NCBI GenBank assembly: GCA_034638255.1
Contig: JAWPGT010000004.1
Coordinates: 744,001-808,000 of the forward strand
Direction of reading: 5' to 3'
From: Coprinus comatus
Taxonomy: Eukaryota > Basidiomycota > Agaricomycetes > Agaricales > Agaricaceae
Length of the DNA: 64,000 nucleotides
Positions 11,871-22,724 of this stretch are shown piece by piece. Numbering within the stretch: the first letter of the stretch is position 1; each line of letters begins with the position of its first letter. The notes below the pieces were generated by a model, which saw nothing but the letters and a program-made list of their open reading frames with translations, was not told where the DNA came from and searched no databases. Position numbers and translations under genes: made by a program.

Positions 11871-12287
11871 CTTTGGTGTTTCTGTTTCTTCCGGCTCTGT
11901 TGTTGTTGGTTCTAGTTCTGGTGCTGGCAGGTCCGGGGGTAATGGATTTCCGTAAAGCTTCCTATAAAGAAACTGGCGAAGGAGAGCGAGGATGGCCCAG
12001 AGCCTTTTTATGGGTGTAAGGAAGGGTGGCATGGGGGTCTAGAGGGACAGGAATTAAGGGAGGAAAGAACCACGATCATCAGCCTCAGTTTACATTTGCT
12101 CACACTTCCTTTCAATTTCAATAAAACTACCTCCGACAAAATATTTGCATCGACATTCACAACACGATCAGAGGATTAAGTATAGAGTTACACAGTTCAT
12201 TACACGGACTGGAACAGATAGAAACGAAGAGAGAAACCACGCTCGCAAACGGCAAAAGAAGATAATGAGAAAAATGATAGATTGCCT

Positions 12288-14584
12288 TCACAAGCTTGCC
12301 ATGCCCATCTGGAAGCTCCCTCGTTGTGTCACCAGCTGCTGCTGCTGGGGCACACCTTGAGTTTGGGACACAGGGTTCAATGTTTGGGATTGAGCGAATG
12401 CGGGTACGTTCTTCTCTTCAAGGTCGGCATAAAGAACCGTCATTTCTTTCCGCTCTTTACACCAGTTCTCGGGTTCCCAGAAAGTATATTGGCCTTGTTC
12501 GCCTCCTTGCACCTTCTGTGAGGGTGTAGTACCGCTCTCTTTCGTAATCCAGAGTCTAAGATCCTTGTGATAGCGCCAGTTGCGGTTCCATCTATGTCAA
12601 GGTCAGCAAAAGATAAATGGCACGTGACCAAAACGCACAGTTCTTGAGCTGCTACTTCCTGAATCGCGTCTCTTGGGCTCGAGTAGAACATAAAGAACAG
12701 CGTTTCATCACTAAACGCAGATGCTTTTGTGGGCCCTGGAGGGGGTGCCTGCACACTCAGATAACATGCCGGCAAGTGGAAATCCGGTTCCACTGAGTGA
12801 GCTGCTGATTGGTCCGCCCATGGTGTAATGAATGTTGGATACAGATTCCTAGTATTCGACGTAAATCGTAACGCAATCCCAAAGAGATACATGGTTAATC
12901 GAGTCACTGAACGTACCCTGGATAGTTCATGTCCAATCCCATTGTACCCAGATCTGTCCCCATACTACTTAGTCCTCCATCTACGTCTGTGCTGGCATTT
13001 CTGATAATCTCCAATAGCCCTAGTAGACCCCATCTATCCGCTGGGCTTATAAGTACTTGTTGCGCCGGCGTTTGCGCGTGTTGTTGCGGCGCGGTACTGT
13101 TTTGTATCGATGACGGGTTTGGATTTGTAGACGTATTCGGATTCGATACAGGATTCGTTGTCGTGTTTCCATGTGAATCCCCTTGTGACACACCGTTTGA
13201 TGGAAATGGCGTTGATGATACTGCTCCTCCATTCCCAAGACCTGGTGTCTGAGAGAATGGCCCACCAGGTGATGGCACGCCCGGTGGAGCATTTAGATGT
13301 GTTGATATATTTTGTCCCCCATTCTAACTACACATCAGGACCTCACTCACGCGAAAACAACGCTCGAACACATACCGTGTTAGAATTCGCTGATGGTGGT
13401 GTAGGATTTGTGTTCGGCGAATTCCATGCCGCGTGCGATGTTTGGTTCAGTTTAAGGGAATAGTTATTCTGGCGGTCATAGAAAAGATCAAAGGATACAA
13501 AAAATAAGCGTCCAGGCGAAACAATCGGAGAGATGCTTCAATTAAAATGGAACATACCCTCTGATGTTGTTGTTTTTCCCCATCCCCTTGATTCTGTTGG
13601 AAACCAGGATGAATATTTCGCGACTGTGTACCTCCAAGATTAAGCATGCCCGGTGTCCCAGGTTGAATGGTGCCACCTAATGACCCTAAAAGACCTTGCC
13701 GATGTTGCGATTGCTGCTGTTGCGAGTGATCAGAAAGTTGAAACCCATTTAGACCTGGTGGATGTGAATGATTATCTTGTGCCGTGCTCTGACTTTGTGA
13801 AGAAGTCTGGTTTTGACTTTGACTCTGCCCTCCAAGAGCCGGGAAATCGTCCGGTGTAAAATCTCGCGGTTGATTTGCGCCCACCGCCCCACTTCCAACT
13901 GTTCCTACTCCCGATCCACCAATACCCCCTGACCCTCCTAGCTGTACACCTGTCCCCGCTTGACTTGCATAACTTGTCCCATTTCCCGTCGCTCCATTGT
14001 TACTACTAGATGAATTATTCGCGGGCGTCGATCCTAATGCCGGAAAATCATTGGGGTCCAAGCTAACATCGCTCGATGTAACAGACTGCGTTGTTCCTAA
14101 TAGTAAACCCCGAAAATATTCAATATACTCAACAGATAACCTTAAAAAACAAATTGATCCACACCATTACTTTGTTGCGATTGCATGTGTTGTTGCAATG
14201 CGCTCGCTGACTGATGTTGTCCGAGCGCTCCTCCACCTCCAAACGCATGAATGCTCTGTCCCCTCGACTGCATAAACCCCGGTGTAGGTTGTTGAGGTGT
14301 CATTGATTGTACTTGTGTAGCTTGCGAAGGTGTTCTATGCGTATTTGGTTGAAGTCCTGATACGTAACCTGCTCCTGCAAGAACATTGACGTTTCTTGGT
14401 GGCATGGCATAATTCGGAAACGGTGGACGATATTGATTTGCAAGTCCTGGTGTACCTGACAAATTTGGTGGTCTTTGCTGTGGTTGGCCTATAAAATTCG
14501 TGCGGCAATGAGCGTCGCCGTAAAAATGGCGAAAGATGCGGCAAAAGGACTGCTGCCATCGGGAAACTTGCCTGGTCTGTTCAT
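12288..14584 (-). CDS. NOT2: CCR4-NOT complex subunit NOT2
   Basis: NOT2/CNOT2, a scaffold subunit of the CCR4-NOT deadenylase that binds NOT1 and NOT3/5. Seven exons close in frame at about 627 aa: 14572-14584, 14171(or 14165)-14488, 13558-14096, 13376-13468, 12917-13323, 12639-12848 and 12288-12591. The N-terminal two-thirds is low-complexity, rich in Gln, Ser, Gly and Asn, with two NDFPALG/DDFPALG motifs. The C-terminal NOT box is clear: DRWGLLGLLEIIRNASTDVD, MGTDLGTMGLDMNYPG, NLYPTFITPWADQ, DETLFFMFYSSPRDAIQEVA, then LWNRNWRYHKDLRLWITKES and YTFWEPENWCKERKEMTVLY. The first exon is 13 nt (MNRP) and is joined in frame only if a GC-AG intron (CCAG|gcaagt...tttatag, 83 nt) or a weak gtcctt donor is used. 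The NOT box is certain; the start is less so. Confidence 0.9.
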
Positions 14585-16449
14585 GGCTTTTCAGGTTACG
14601 GTCGATACTATTGGTAACACGAGGATATAATCAGCATTTGGTTATGTATGTGTTTGAAGTACAACTAGAGACGCACCGGCTGATAATGATAAATGGATAC
14701 AACAACTGAAGTATACCAGTGAGTGTTCCTTGTCGTCTCTGCGGTTAGTGTCTTTGTTTGACGCTTTGTTTGGTACCTTAAGATTGATTACGTAATACAT
14801 ATGAACCTTCCTTGCATTTTCACATTTCGTTCTATCGCTGGTCAGTTTCAGTGTTCGTGCCTAGTGAGTATGATATACGCCAGGAACATATAGTAGCCTT
14901 GAACTCCGTGTCGCGAATGGTGCAGAAACTCAAGAGATCAAAAGTTACCTTGAACAACTTTATGCACATTAATCCTTGCATTCCCCCCCAGGTCAGTCCC
15001 TGATCATGCGTAGGAATGAATCAAGAAAATTTTTGGGGGACCAAACTGTTCACTTCTATGAGAATCAACCGAAACAGAGAAACCTAGTCCCGCCAGTTAA
15101 GCAACCGGATAGGGCCAGACATTGACATCGTGGATTCATGAATCATGATTCGCCGAAGTACACATATTAAAATACTGGATCTCACGGGAAACAGGACATT
15201 CACAATGGACGCTCATAATACACATTTGCAAGAGCTCTAAAGGGGTGCTAAACACCAAGTGATTGACGCCCAGTAAGAAGGTTGAGTACTTGACACTTTG
15301 ATATGCATCGCCAATATACTTGCCTCTCGTCACGATCAATTAATTGCCAGGATCCGTTTTTCCAGTTTTACAATATAATCAAGCAATCGCAAGTAGCGAC
15401 AGTTAGGAGACAAGCTTATTATACCTATTAGGGGGGCGGAGATGCTGCGATCGAAAGTTCTTGACAAAACTCAGAAAGCTATGAATAGCAAAATCATGAC
15501 ATACCCAAAAATAGCACCAAAATTCGGGAGGTTTGTGAAAACCAGTGCCTAGCCATTAAACTCGAGTAAAAAGGCAGTGATGCCGACATATCCCACAACA
15601 TATCTACCAATAAGGTTTTAGCCTTTTATGGAGGGTGAGATGGCTTTTGCAAGCACTGGCAATGATGAGAATCAATTCATACCTATACGATTCTTACAGA
15701 GAGAAGAGTGGCAAATTTTGATATTTATAGTTCTTCCAAAATCGAAATCGAAAATCAAATAATATACATATGCACGCAGGTGCCCAGGCCGCCCACTAAC
15801 CGTACACTATTATTACAACTTGGCACAAGACCAAAGTTTAAAACGTTTCCACACCAAACTGAGATCTGGGAACCCAAAAGCTCGATTCTGAAGTAAGATT
15901 AATGTGAATTATTGCACCCTTTAAGTCCAAAAACATAGATCGCGGCTCAATTAAATATTCGAATTCGATTACGCTGGGAAAAATCGAGAGGAACAAGTTA
16001 GGTATGTAGAAAAGGTTTTGGGAGTGTTGAAAGTCTAAAAAAAACATTCAAGTCAAAGCAGTCCAGTGCCACAGCACAGTACTAGTCATGACAATGATCA
16101 ATGTTTCCAGACACAGGAGTGTGTCCAAGGTTACTGTATACGGGTTGTGGAGTCAAGTTGCCAGCTGTTTCAACTTTTGGAGTCATGGAGTTGAAGTGAG
16201 GTGTGGGTTTAGAATAAACTTTTCGTGAAATTTTAATAAGCCTGTGGTACGTATATCTGTCACATTGCATCGTTTTCGAGTCACGAAGAGTTTCGCGGGA
16301 GAGATGTGAAAAACCAAAGTGGTGCAAGAGAATGATGTTCTAACTTCGGACTCGGATCAATAATTATTCTGATATATTTGGCAACAACACTCGAACCAAA
16401 CAAAGAAGTCATTTACTACCAGATATATTCTCAACTTGATACATTGCAC
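14585..16449. other. intergenic region between NOT2 and RPC9
   Basis: This 1.9-kb spacer separates two divergent housekeeping genes and must hold both promoters. No open frame in it shows a motif or convincing splice structure. I see no repeat or RNA gene. Confidence 0.6.
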
Positions 16450-17345
16450 ATGGAGGTATGACCTCGTCTATATCATATCATATCGTTTTCTAATGTACAA
16501 TCTACTAGGTCACAGAGGCTCGTTCGGCTCTTCTATCAAACTACGAAGTCCTCACTCTCCTTAAAGAACTCGAATCCAACCACCTAGAACGATCCAAAGC
16601 TGCCATACGAGTTAAGAAAGAAGAGGAAGCTGCAGGACTACCTTCTTCATTAACCAATGTACTTCCCGATATAAGTGAAAATCTACGTACTATCCAGGTC
16701 GAGGTACGTTACATCTCAATTTTCATATTAATGAAAACTATTCAACTTATTATATTGCACGGTTTGATACATGTATGATATAGGCGATACAATACCTTTC
16801 ATCAGATTACTTGCCTACAACCCGTCAAACACCTGAAGGAATATCAAAGTTAACAAAAGACCTTGGTTCTTATTCACTCACTAAATCCGAAAAATTACAA
16901 ATTGTGAATTTGGCACCAACGCTACCAGTTGAACTTTATGTCGTACGTCCTCCTCCAACTATAATTATTTTCCTACCCAATAAATCATACTCATATAATC
17001 TGAACCACACCCCCCTTCATCCTCATTCTCATTTTTTAGATAGTAGAGGAACTGGAAGACAGACTAGGCGATGAAATGGATAATATCCTTGAACAAGTCA
17101 AATCCGTATTAATACCTGAAGACGGTGTACCACAAACGAATGGCATCAACGGCACATCAACGAACAATCCAATAACAACTTTCTCATCGGCTGCTACTTC
17201 ACTCCTTCAAAATCCTCATTTATTGGATACTACAATGAATTCAACATGGGATGAAGATGCAGATGCTATTGTTGATGATTCCGAGTTTGTTGATCATGGT
17301 GAAGGAGCTGGTATTGAGGGTGATTTGGATCTTGATGATGATTAG
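16450..17345 (+). CDS. RPC9: RNA polymerase III subunit RPC9
   Basis: Homologue of RPC9/CGRP-RCP (yeast Rpc17), which pairs with Rpc25 in the Pol III stalk and contacts TFIIIB. Four exons close in frame at 221 aa: 16450-16455 (ATGGAG only), 16509-16703, 16784-16942 and 17040-17345. The N-terminus MEVTEARSALLSNYEVLTLL is the family signature. The HRDC-like helical region continues through TIQVEAIQYLSS, LTKSEKLQIVNLAPTLPVEL and VEELEDRLGDEMDNIL. The C-terminus is acidic and Asp/Glu-rich, as in other fungal members. The first coding exon is 6 nt, so the initiator was set by matching the conserved MEV-ARS start across the first intron. The gene is divergent from NOT2. Confidence 0.88.
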
Positions 17346-17995
17346 GAGTTTTTCGAGAGAGGAAAAAAAAAATAGAGAAAATTGGGTTTCATACGACAAA
17401 ACAGGATTCCGTTGGTTTTACAATTCGCATTGAAAATGCTTATTGTACATGCACCTAGCGATGCAATTTTGGTGGCGAGCCAAGGAAAAATGACCTCACC
17501 TTTCCCAATCGAATTTAGTGTTTGGACTATTTGGACGAAAGAAACACCAATATTCCCCCTTCCCGATTTTCTGTTTGATGGAGGTTGGATCCGGTTGAAT
17601 GGTACAATCTGAAGGGGGTCACGTACACACGATACAAAACAGAATATATTATCAAGTTTATCTTTACAGTTAGTATCTGCGGGTAGGGCGAAATACCATT
17701 TTGTCTTTGTGTAGGAGTCCAGGGACGACTTCTTCCTAAACGAGCAACCTTTCACTCATCAACGCATCTCAAGGGACGTAGCTTATAAACCCGAACAATT
17801 AAAACCCAAGAGTACGTATATTATATCTACTTTCTTTCACGGTTGCTGAGACAATACTCAGTTTTGTTCAACATGTTTTATTTTTAGCATCCCACGTGCT
17901 GCTTGGTGACATCACAAACCGTACGTTCAGCTTCAGGGGCAGAAAATTGGAATTCTAGGTCAGCACTCCAACGTTAAACGTCAAACAACTAAAAA
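17346..17995. other. intergenic region downstream of RPC9
   Basis: No gene is supported here. A plus-strand frame at 17382-17612 and a minus-strand frame at 17342-17755 overlap each other and show no motif; they are probably chance frames in RPC9 3' flanking DNA. Confidence 0.5.
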
Positions 17996-18803
17996 ATGGG
18001 TACATATACGAAGAAGAAAATAGCAAGTTTAAGGAATCTTGGAATGCCATACCCCCACTCCAAATAGAAAAAGAAAAGGAAAAACCCATGAATTAGAGAA
18101 AAACGTGAGTTACAGTTGCTTTAGACGCGACATTCATGGCAAAACTTGCATCAAAATAACTAAACATTATCACTCGATAACAATTAATACAAACTCAACC
18201 TCAACCTCAAATTTGACAGAAAGTTTAGCTCCTAATGACATTCGACAACGACAAGCACCTTTGATTGTACAAGTTACCAAAGCTTGGGAATCAATCAAAC
18301 AAATCTTAAAACCACGTCGATCATCTGGAATAGGGTTTTCTAAACTTAAAAACAAACAAATTCGAGGAGACTCAATATTTGAATCACGACTTTCTTGTAT
18401 ACAACAATTCTTTTGGGTTTACATTGATTCCAAATCGGATACATATCAAAAATGGAAGGAATCATCTTTGAAGATAGCTCAAATTAATGAACGTGGAGTT
18501 TTCCTTGCACGTAACCTTAGGAAATGGGGATCCGATTTCTCTGAAGATCATACTAAACTTCCTGTTACGCATTATCGTGATAGAAAGTCAATGTCAATTT
18601 TCGATAACGAAGATTTCAAACGTGAAATCGACTCGTATTTTCGGACAATAGATCAAATTACTTCTCGAGCACTCGTTGAGCATATGGCTAGAGAGGATGA
18701 ACAAGAACGTTATAATATGACGAAGGGGGTATCCATTCGAACTGCGCGGAGGTGGTTGAGTAAACTGGGCTATCTGTCGGCGGCGAATGGAGGAGAAACC
18801 TAG
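17996..18803 (+). pseudogene. N-terminal relic of a basidiomycete DDE transposase
   Basis: The frame from 18039 encodes about 250 residues that resemble the pre-catalytic region of the DDE-superfamily transposases common in Agaricomycetes. Features are a basic NRKRKGK stretch, KAWESIKQILKPRR, a Q-FFWVYIDSKSDTYQKW block, ARNLRKWGSDFSEDHTKLP, FDNEDFKREIDSYFRTIDQI, and a helix-turn-helix-like VSIRTARRWLSKLGY. In intact elements that last motif is followed by a DGHEREDV block and the DDE core; here the frame runs into SAANGGET and a stop, so the catalytic part is missing. The ATG at 17996 (MGTYTKKKIASLRNLG) would be the natural start but is in another frame, so there is also an N-terminal frameshift. 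I saw no terminal inverted repeats. Family recognition is from memory. Confidence 0.72.
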
Positions 18804-19331
18804 TACAGTAGCTACTTCATCCGATGGGGGTACATTCCAACCTATATTATGTAGGATCTTTCATACATACCGAAGTATAATGCATTTCTAATCAACTTCC
18901 GTCAGTCATATATACCTATAGAATATTAAATCCAATCGCTCAAGTAGTTGGACTTCAACGTTTCGACCTGTTGAATGCAAAATTGGGGGCCACAGTCGAA
19001 AATAAATGACTGGAAGAACTCCAGGTCAAATATATATTTAATAAATATCTATCTATTTTTTTTTTTGATTTGGTGGTCATTGGCCTGGCCTCCCACCTAC
19101 GGTTGGCGGGCGGTTGGCGGGACGTCCACGACAGGATTTACATCAAACTCCCACGCGTCAGTGAATGTGACTTGTAAAACCCACTTATTTCTTGGTAGCA
19201 AGCTCTATAGTCTCGTTTCCCTAGGGAAAAATAGAGAAAATAGAGAAATTTTCTAGTGTCTGAGGCACATAGGATGGCCTACATGAATATTTCCAAACAT
19301 TTAGTGATTTTCTGACTTTTAAGCTTCAAGT

Positions 19332-19363
19332 CGAGACTTCGCAAAACTCGACTCGAAGTCTCG
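19332..19363. repeat. 10-bp inverted repeat
   Basis: CGAGACTTCG at 19332-19341 and CGAAGTCTCG at 19354-19363 are perfect reverse complements separated by 12 nt. Confidence 0.75.
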
Positions 19364-19609
19364 GAGAGAGAAATGAATATTGGCAGGCCGCTTCAAGAGG
19401 GGTGAATTATGTACCATGGCTCGAGAGCTGGTGTCTTGTAATGGTTTACATGCTTTTAGAGTGTTGGAATTGACGTTGGGAAATATTACATTTCCGTTTA
19501 TGTTTTCTTTTCTTTCCTATTTGGTAATATGTTGCTCGAATCATTTGTTTATGTTCCACAAGTTGTTTGGTCATCGACAAAGTATTTAACATGTAAATTT
19601 TCTCAACGA

Positions 19610-19757
19610 CACCTCAGTGGTTATATTTACTTTCTAACGCTGAGGTGAGATTGCATTTTACATCTATATTTTCACGTAGCTAACTTGTATCCAAGTTGTA
19701 TCATTTCAGGTTAGCTTAAATATACATCAGTGGTTATATTTACTTTCTAACGCTGAG
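19610..19757. repeat. two identical 31-bp repeats, one with inverted flanks
   Basis: The 31-bp core starting TCAGTGGTTATATTTAC and ending CTAACGCTGAG is identical at 19614-19644 and 19727-19757, 113 bp apart in the same orientation. The first copy is bounded by CACCTCAGTG and CGCTGAGGTG (19610-19647), near-perfect inverted ends. Each copy is followed by a GTATCATTTCA element (near 19699 and 19760), so a larger unit may have been duplicated and then interrupted. Confidence 0.75.
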
Positions 19758-20066
19758 TCGTATCATTTCATAGAGCAATGTGGAGAAGTCCTGTCCAGTG
19801 ATACAGTTTATAATAAAGTCATACTGAGGGAGAATGAGTTTAAGTGGAGATTGTGAGTAGGTTGGTTCCCGTTGATCTCAGGTTTAAGGTCATGGTGATA
19901 TGAAAGAGGCCGGAACTCCGTATACGCCAGTATGACCTGTTTTATCCGATTGCTCGTAGAACTAAGCATCATCATTTATGCGCTAATTAATGCACGTAAA
20001 TATGTTGGTTTGGCGATCTTCTCATATCAAATTCCTTTGTAGGCTCTACTACTAAAGACACACAAG

Positions 20067-22036
20067 CTACGATTGTGGTTTTGGGTCTGCTTCGCCACCA
20101 AATCCACATGCCTGGTAGTGAGATGGGGATAATGCTTTAAGGATTACTTCCCCAGGCACCGATCCCTTCAAATCAAAGAGTGATTTAGTTTTCATGATGA
20201 GAAAATGATAGTCCTGGTGACGCACCCAGAGATGTAAGAGATTGAGAATGTTTATGGATCCTTTATTGCCTAGGTGAGCAATTATCTCATTCGTTCTAAA
20301 GCAGTATCGAACTAGCTTGTTGGTTGGTGTATTTGGGGGAGGGCAAAGCAACAACCCAAAGATCCACGTCAAACCATCTGACAGACCAAACTTTATAACT
20401 CTGTTTGTCTCCTCATATGCGTTTCTATCCGACTCCATGAGTCACAAAGTTGGGTTTGAAGAACAAAAAATTGAGTGTGACTTACACCAACAATGCTTGA
20501 CCAAGAACTTGAGGGAGATATGACTTCAACTTTCTCTTTGCATTGGAGTTTTTTGCCTCAATGACCATAATCTGCCAGGCCAAAAGTTTTGCATCTATTT
20601 TGTGTGCAGTATTTTCGGATGAGCTTGAGCCACTCTCTTTGGCATGATGGTGTGTGTCATAGTTTTCGAGGGGCAGCTTAGAGAAAGCGTCGCTCAGAGA
20701 CTGAAAAAAACCAGCTGTGTCACTCATACTTGAGGTGACTGTAAAATAAGTTTCGACTGTATTTATGATTTCATAAAAGTGTAGGACTTACTAAGACGCG
20801 CAATATCATTAAAAGTAATCGGAATGTGAAGGGGCTCGAACACCCTGTTGTCAACGGCAGCCTGAGTATCCTTGCCCCTATATTCAAGGCTCATCAATGC
20901 ATAGTCGACTGAACCTGTTAGTGCAGTAGAGTAAGTGTAACCATTTGTTTTGTAGGTGATGATTTTGTAGTCCGATGTGGTAGGCTGGGCATTTCCCTCA
21001 CTGGCCACCATGTCCTTCGGAATCCGCGACAATACAAGTTCAGGGCATACCCAAATCTTTTTTTTTTCCCTCCTCAGTACTAGTGCGGTTCCAATAAGTG
21101 AAGAGAGTGGTGATGTAGGAGTCAATCACAACCCTCGCATACATCTCTGTCTAAAGGGAACAATATTTTTAGTACCACTGAAGTTTTAAATATGTGGTCG
21201 ATCAGCACTTACCCGTTTCACGAAATTGAGTTTGATAGTATCATGAATAACGCTTAATAGCATTGATACCAACAGCTTCCCACGAATATCTTCATCATTT
21301 TGATTCTTCACCTGTATATAGATGTATCCTTCACCTGCCAGCTCAAACCCACTGCCCAAGTGTTGCATGAGGTTGGATAATAAAACATCGGCAGCCATGA
21401 GATTTTTATCCAAAACCACACCAAGCACCCTCAAATCTCTCCTCTTGAGCTTCGAGACATATATTCTGAGAGCCATTAGTGTAGGTTATTAGTTAATGAC
21501 ATGAATTGAAGAGTGGCCTAGCCAGTAGTAGGAAATCATACCATGATACATCGTGTCTCGTTACTGATATCCGGGCTATCCAAGTCTAACCGTTTGGCTA
21601 TATTGATATGATTCTTTAGCTCACGAATAGGTCCTTTCTCCAACTCCACAACTTTCTTCTTCATTTCGGCCCCAGAAACTATAGGATCCAAATTTCCAAT
21701 GTGTTTCTTCATGGTAGTCACATCATGGTCGATCTCGTTCATAGTGACCTCTGTTTCAACAGACTTGTAAACCTGAGCAAGCTGCTGTAGATGTAGTGTT
21801 GAATCCAATACTCTTGTCCGCTTCAGAGGTTTTCTATGATTGGTTTGCGAGTCACTATCTGAGACATCATCCAAATCACTGTCATTGTCAATATATGAAG
21901 AATCAGAGTCGTCTGATTGTTGGCCACTGTCAATGTAAGATTCAGAATCATCGTCATCATTTGAAGTAACGCCGTTATCAGGGGAGTCCATTTCTATGTC
22001 ACTTGTACCACTGGGAATGTTTGGTGCTGACAACAT
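20067..22036 (-). pseudogene. putative PD-(D/E)XK nuclease-like protein, frameshifted
   Basis: Five exon blocks lie in order on the minus strand: 21542-22036, 21213-about 21476, 20792-21150, 20488-20738 and 20067-20432. The first encodes an acidic Asp/Ser-rich N-terminus and a helical region. The fourth contains AWQIMVIEAKNSNAKRKL and SYLPQVLGQALL, which looks like an E-x-K nuclease motif followed by a Q-x3-Q helix. The fifth has IKFGLSDGLTWIFGLL, a strand pair often seen at the end of such folds in fungal proteins. Exon 3 contains a run of 10 A (minus strand) at 21058-21067 that breaks the frame; 9 A would restore both the frame and the phase of the next intron. Exons 1 and 2 also do not join in phase with the obvious donor and acceptor. 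It could be a decaying gene or one with a sequencing error. The nuclease assignment is a motif-level inference. Confidence 0.5.
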
Positions 22037-22434
22037 AATAAAGAAGATGGAAGACAATTAAGAAAAGGGCAGAAGGGAGTCCGAGTGGAAGATATCAGGT
22101 TGACAACTGTCGAAGCAACAACAAAACTGAAACACTCTATAAATACCCTCGCATATAGTACTAAGTAGACTGTAGCTTTTCTTCCATTCCATCATACTAC
22201 ATTGTACAGACCAGCCTTAAATACTCTGCTAAAAAACTTGGATGTTGGAACCTGTACAGAGATGAAGTCTTGCTTTCCAATAAATGAAATGATGTTGACT
22301 AAACGGCGGACCGCAGTGGGATACCATAACTTCCTATTAACACAGACAACTAATGCAGAACCATATATCACCTGGCATACAAAGTATTTATTATTGACCA
22401 AAGAGAAGTTGAGAACGCATACATTTCAACAAAA
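22037..22434. other. spacer between nuclease-like gene and F-box gene
   Basis: This stretch of about 400 bp holds the probable promoter of the minus-strand nuclease-like gene (CTATAAATA near 22137) and the 3' flank of the F-box gene. Small frames on both strands at 22192-22444 show no motif. Confidence 0.5.
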
Positions 22435-22724
22435 AGGGATTTAGTTGTTAATATGTAATATATCACCGACCAAATACTCCGTCATGGAAGGAGTCTGAAG
22501 AACAAATCTACCAATGTCTTCGAAGAAAAAGCGGAGGTAATGGTTAAGATAACCCACAGTCGTCTCGTTATGAATTGAAGCTCGAATCGAAGCACGACCC
22601 CACTCATGTGTAATAGTCTCTAGTGTCCCATCCTTGTACAACACTGCAGAATGATTTATACCCAATGCTGCCCATTCCGGATCAGACGAAAATGTGAATA
22701 ATTCAACAATTGAATGTGGTGTTT
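22435..22724. repeat. left arm of a 290-bp identical inverted duplication
   Basis: This segment, the 3' end of the F-box gene including its stop codon and 6 bases beyond, is repeated in inverted orientation at 25533-25822 with no difference that I can see over 290 bp. The arms are 2.8 kb apart. Confidence 0.9.

Larger units (their letters stand above)
18804..20066. other. gene-free accessory DNA with short repeats
   Basis: No coding gene is supported. The stretch carries a 10-bp inverted repeat (19332-19341 with 19354-19363), a 38-nt element with inverted ends (19610-19647) and a 31-bp direct repeat of its core (19727-19757). This fits decayed transposon territory next to the transposase relic. 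Confidence 0.6.
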
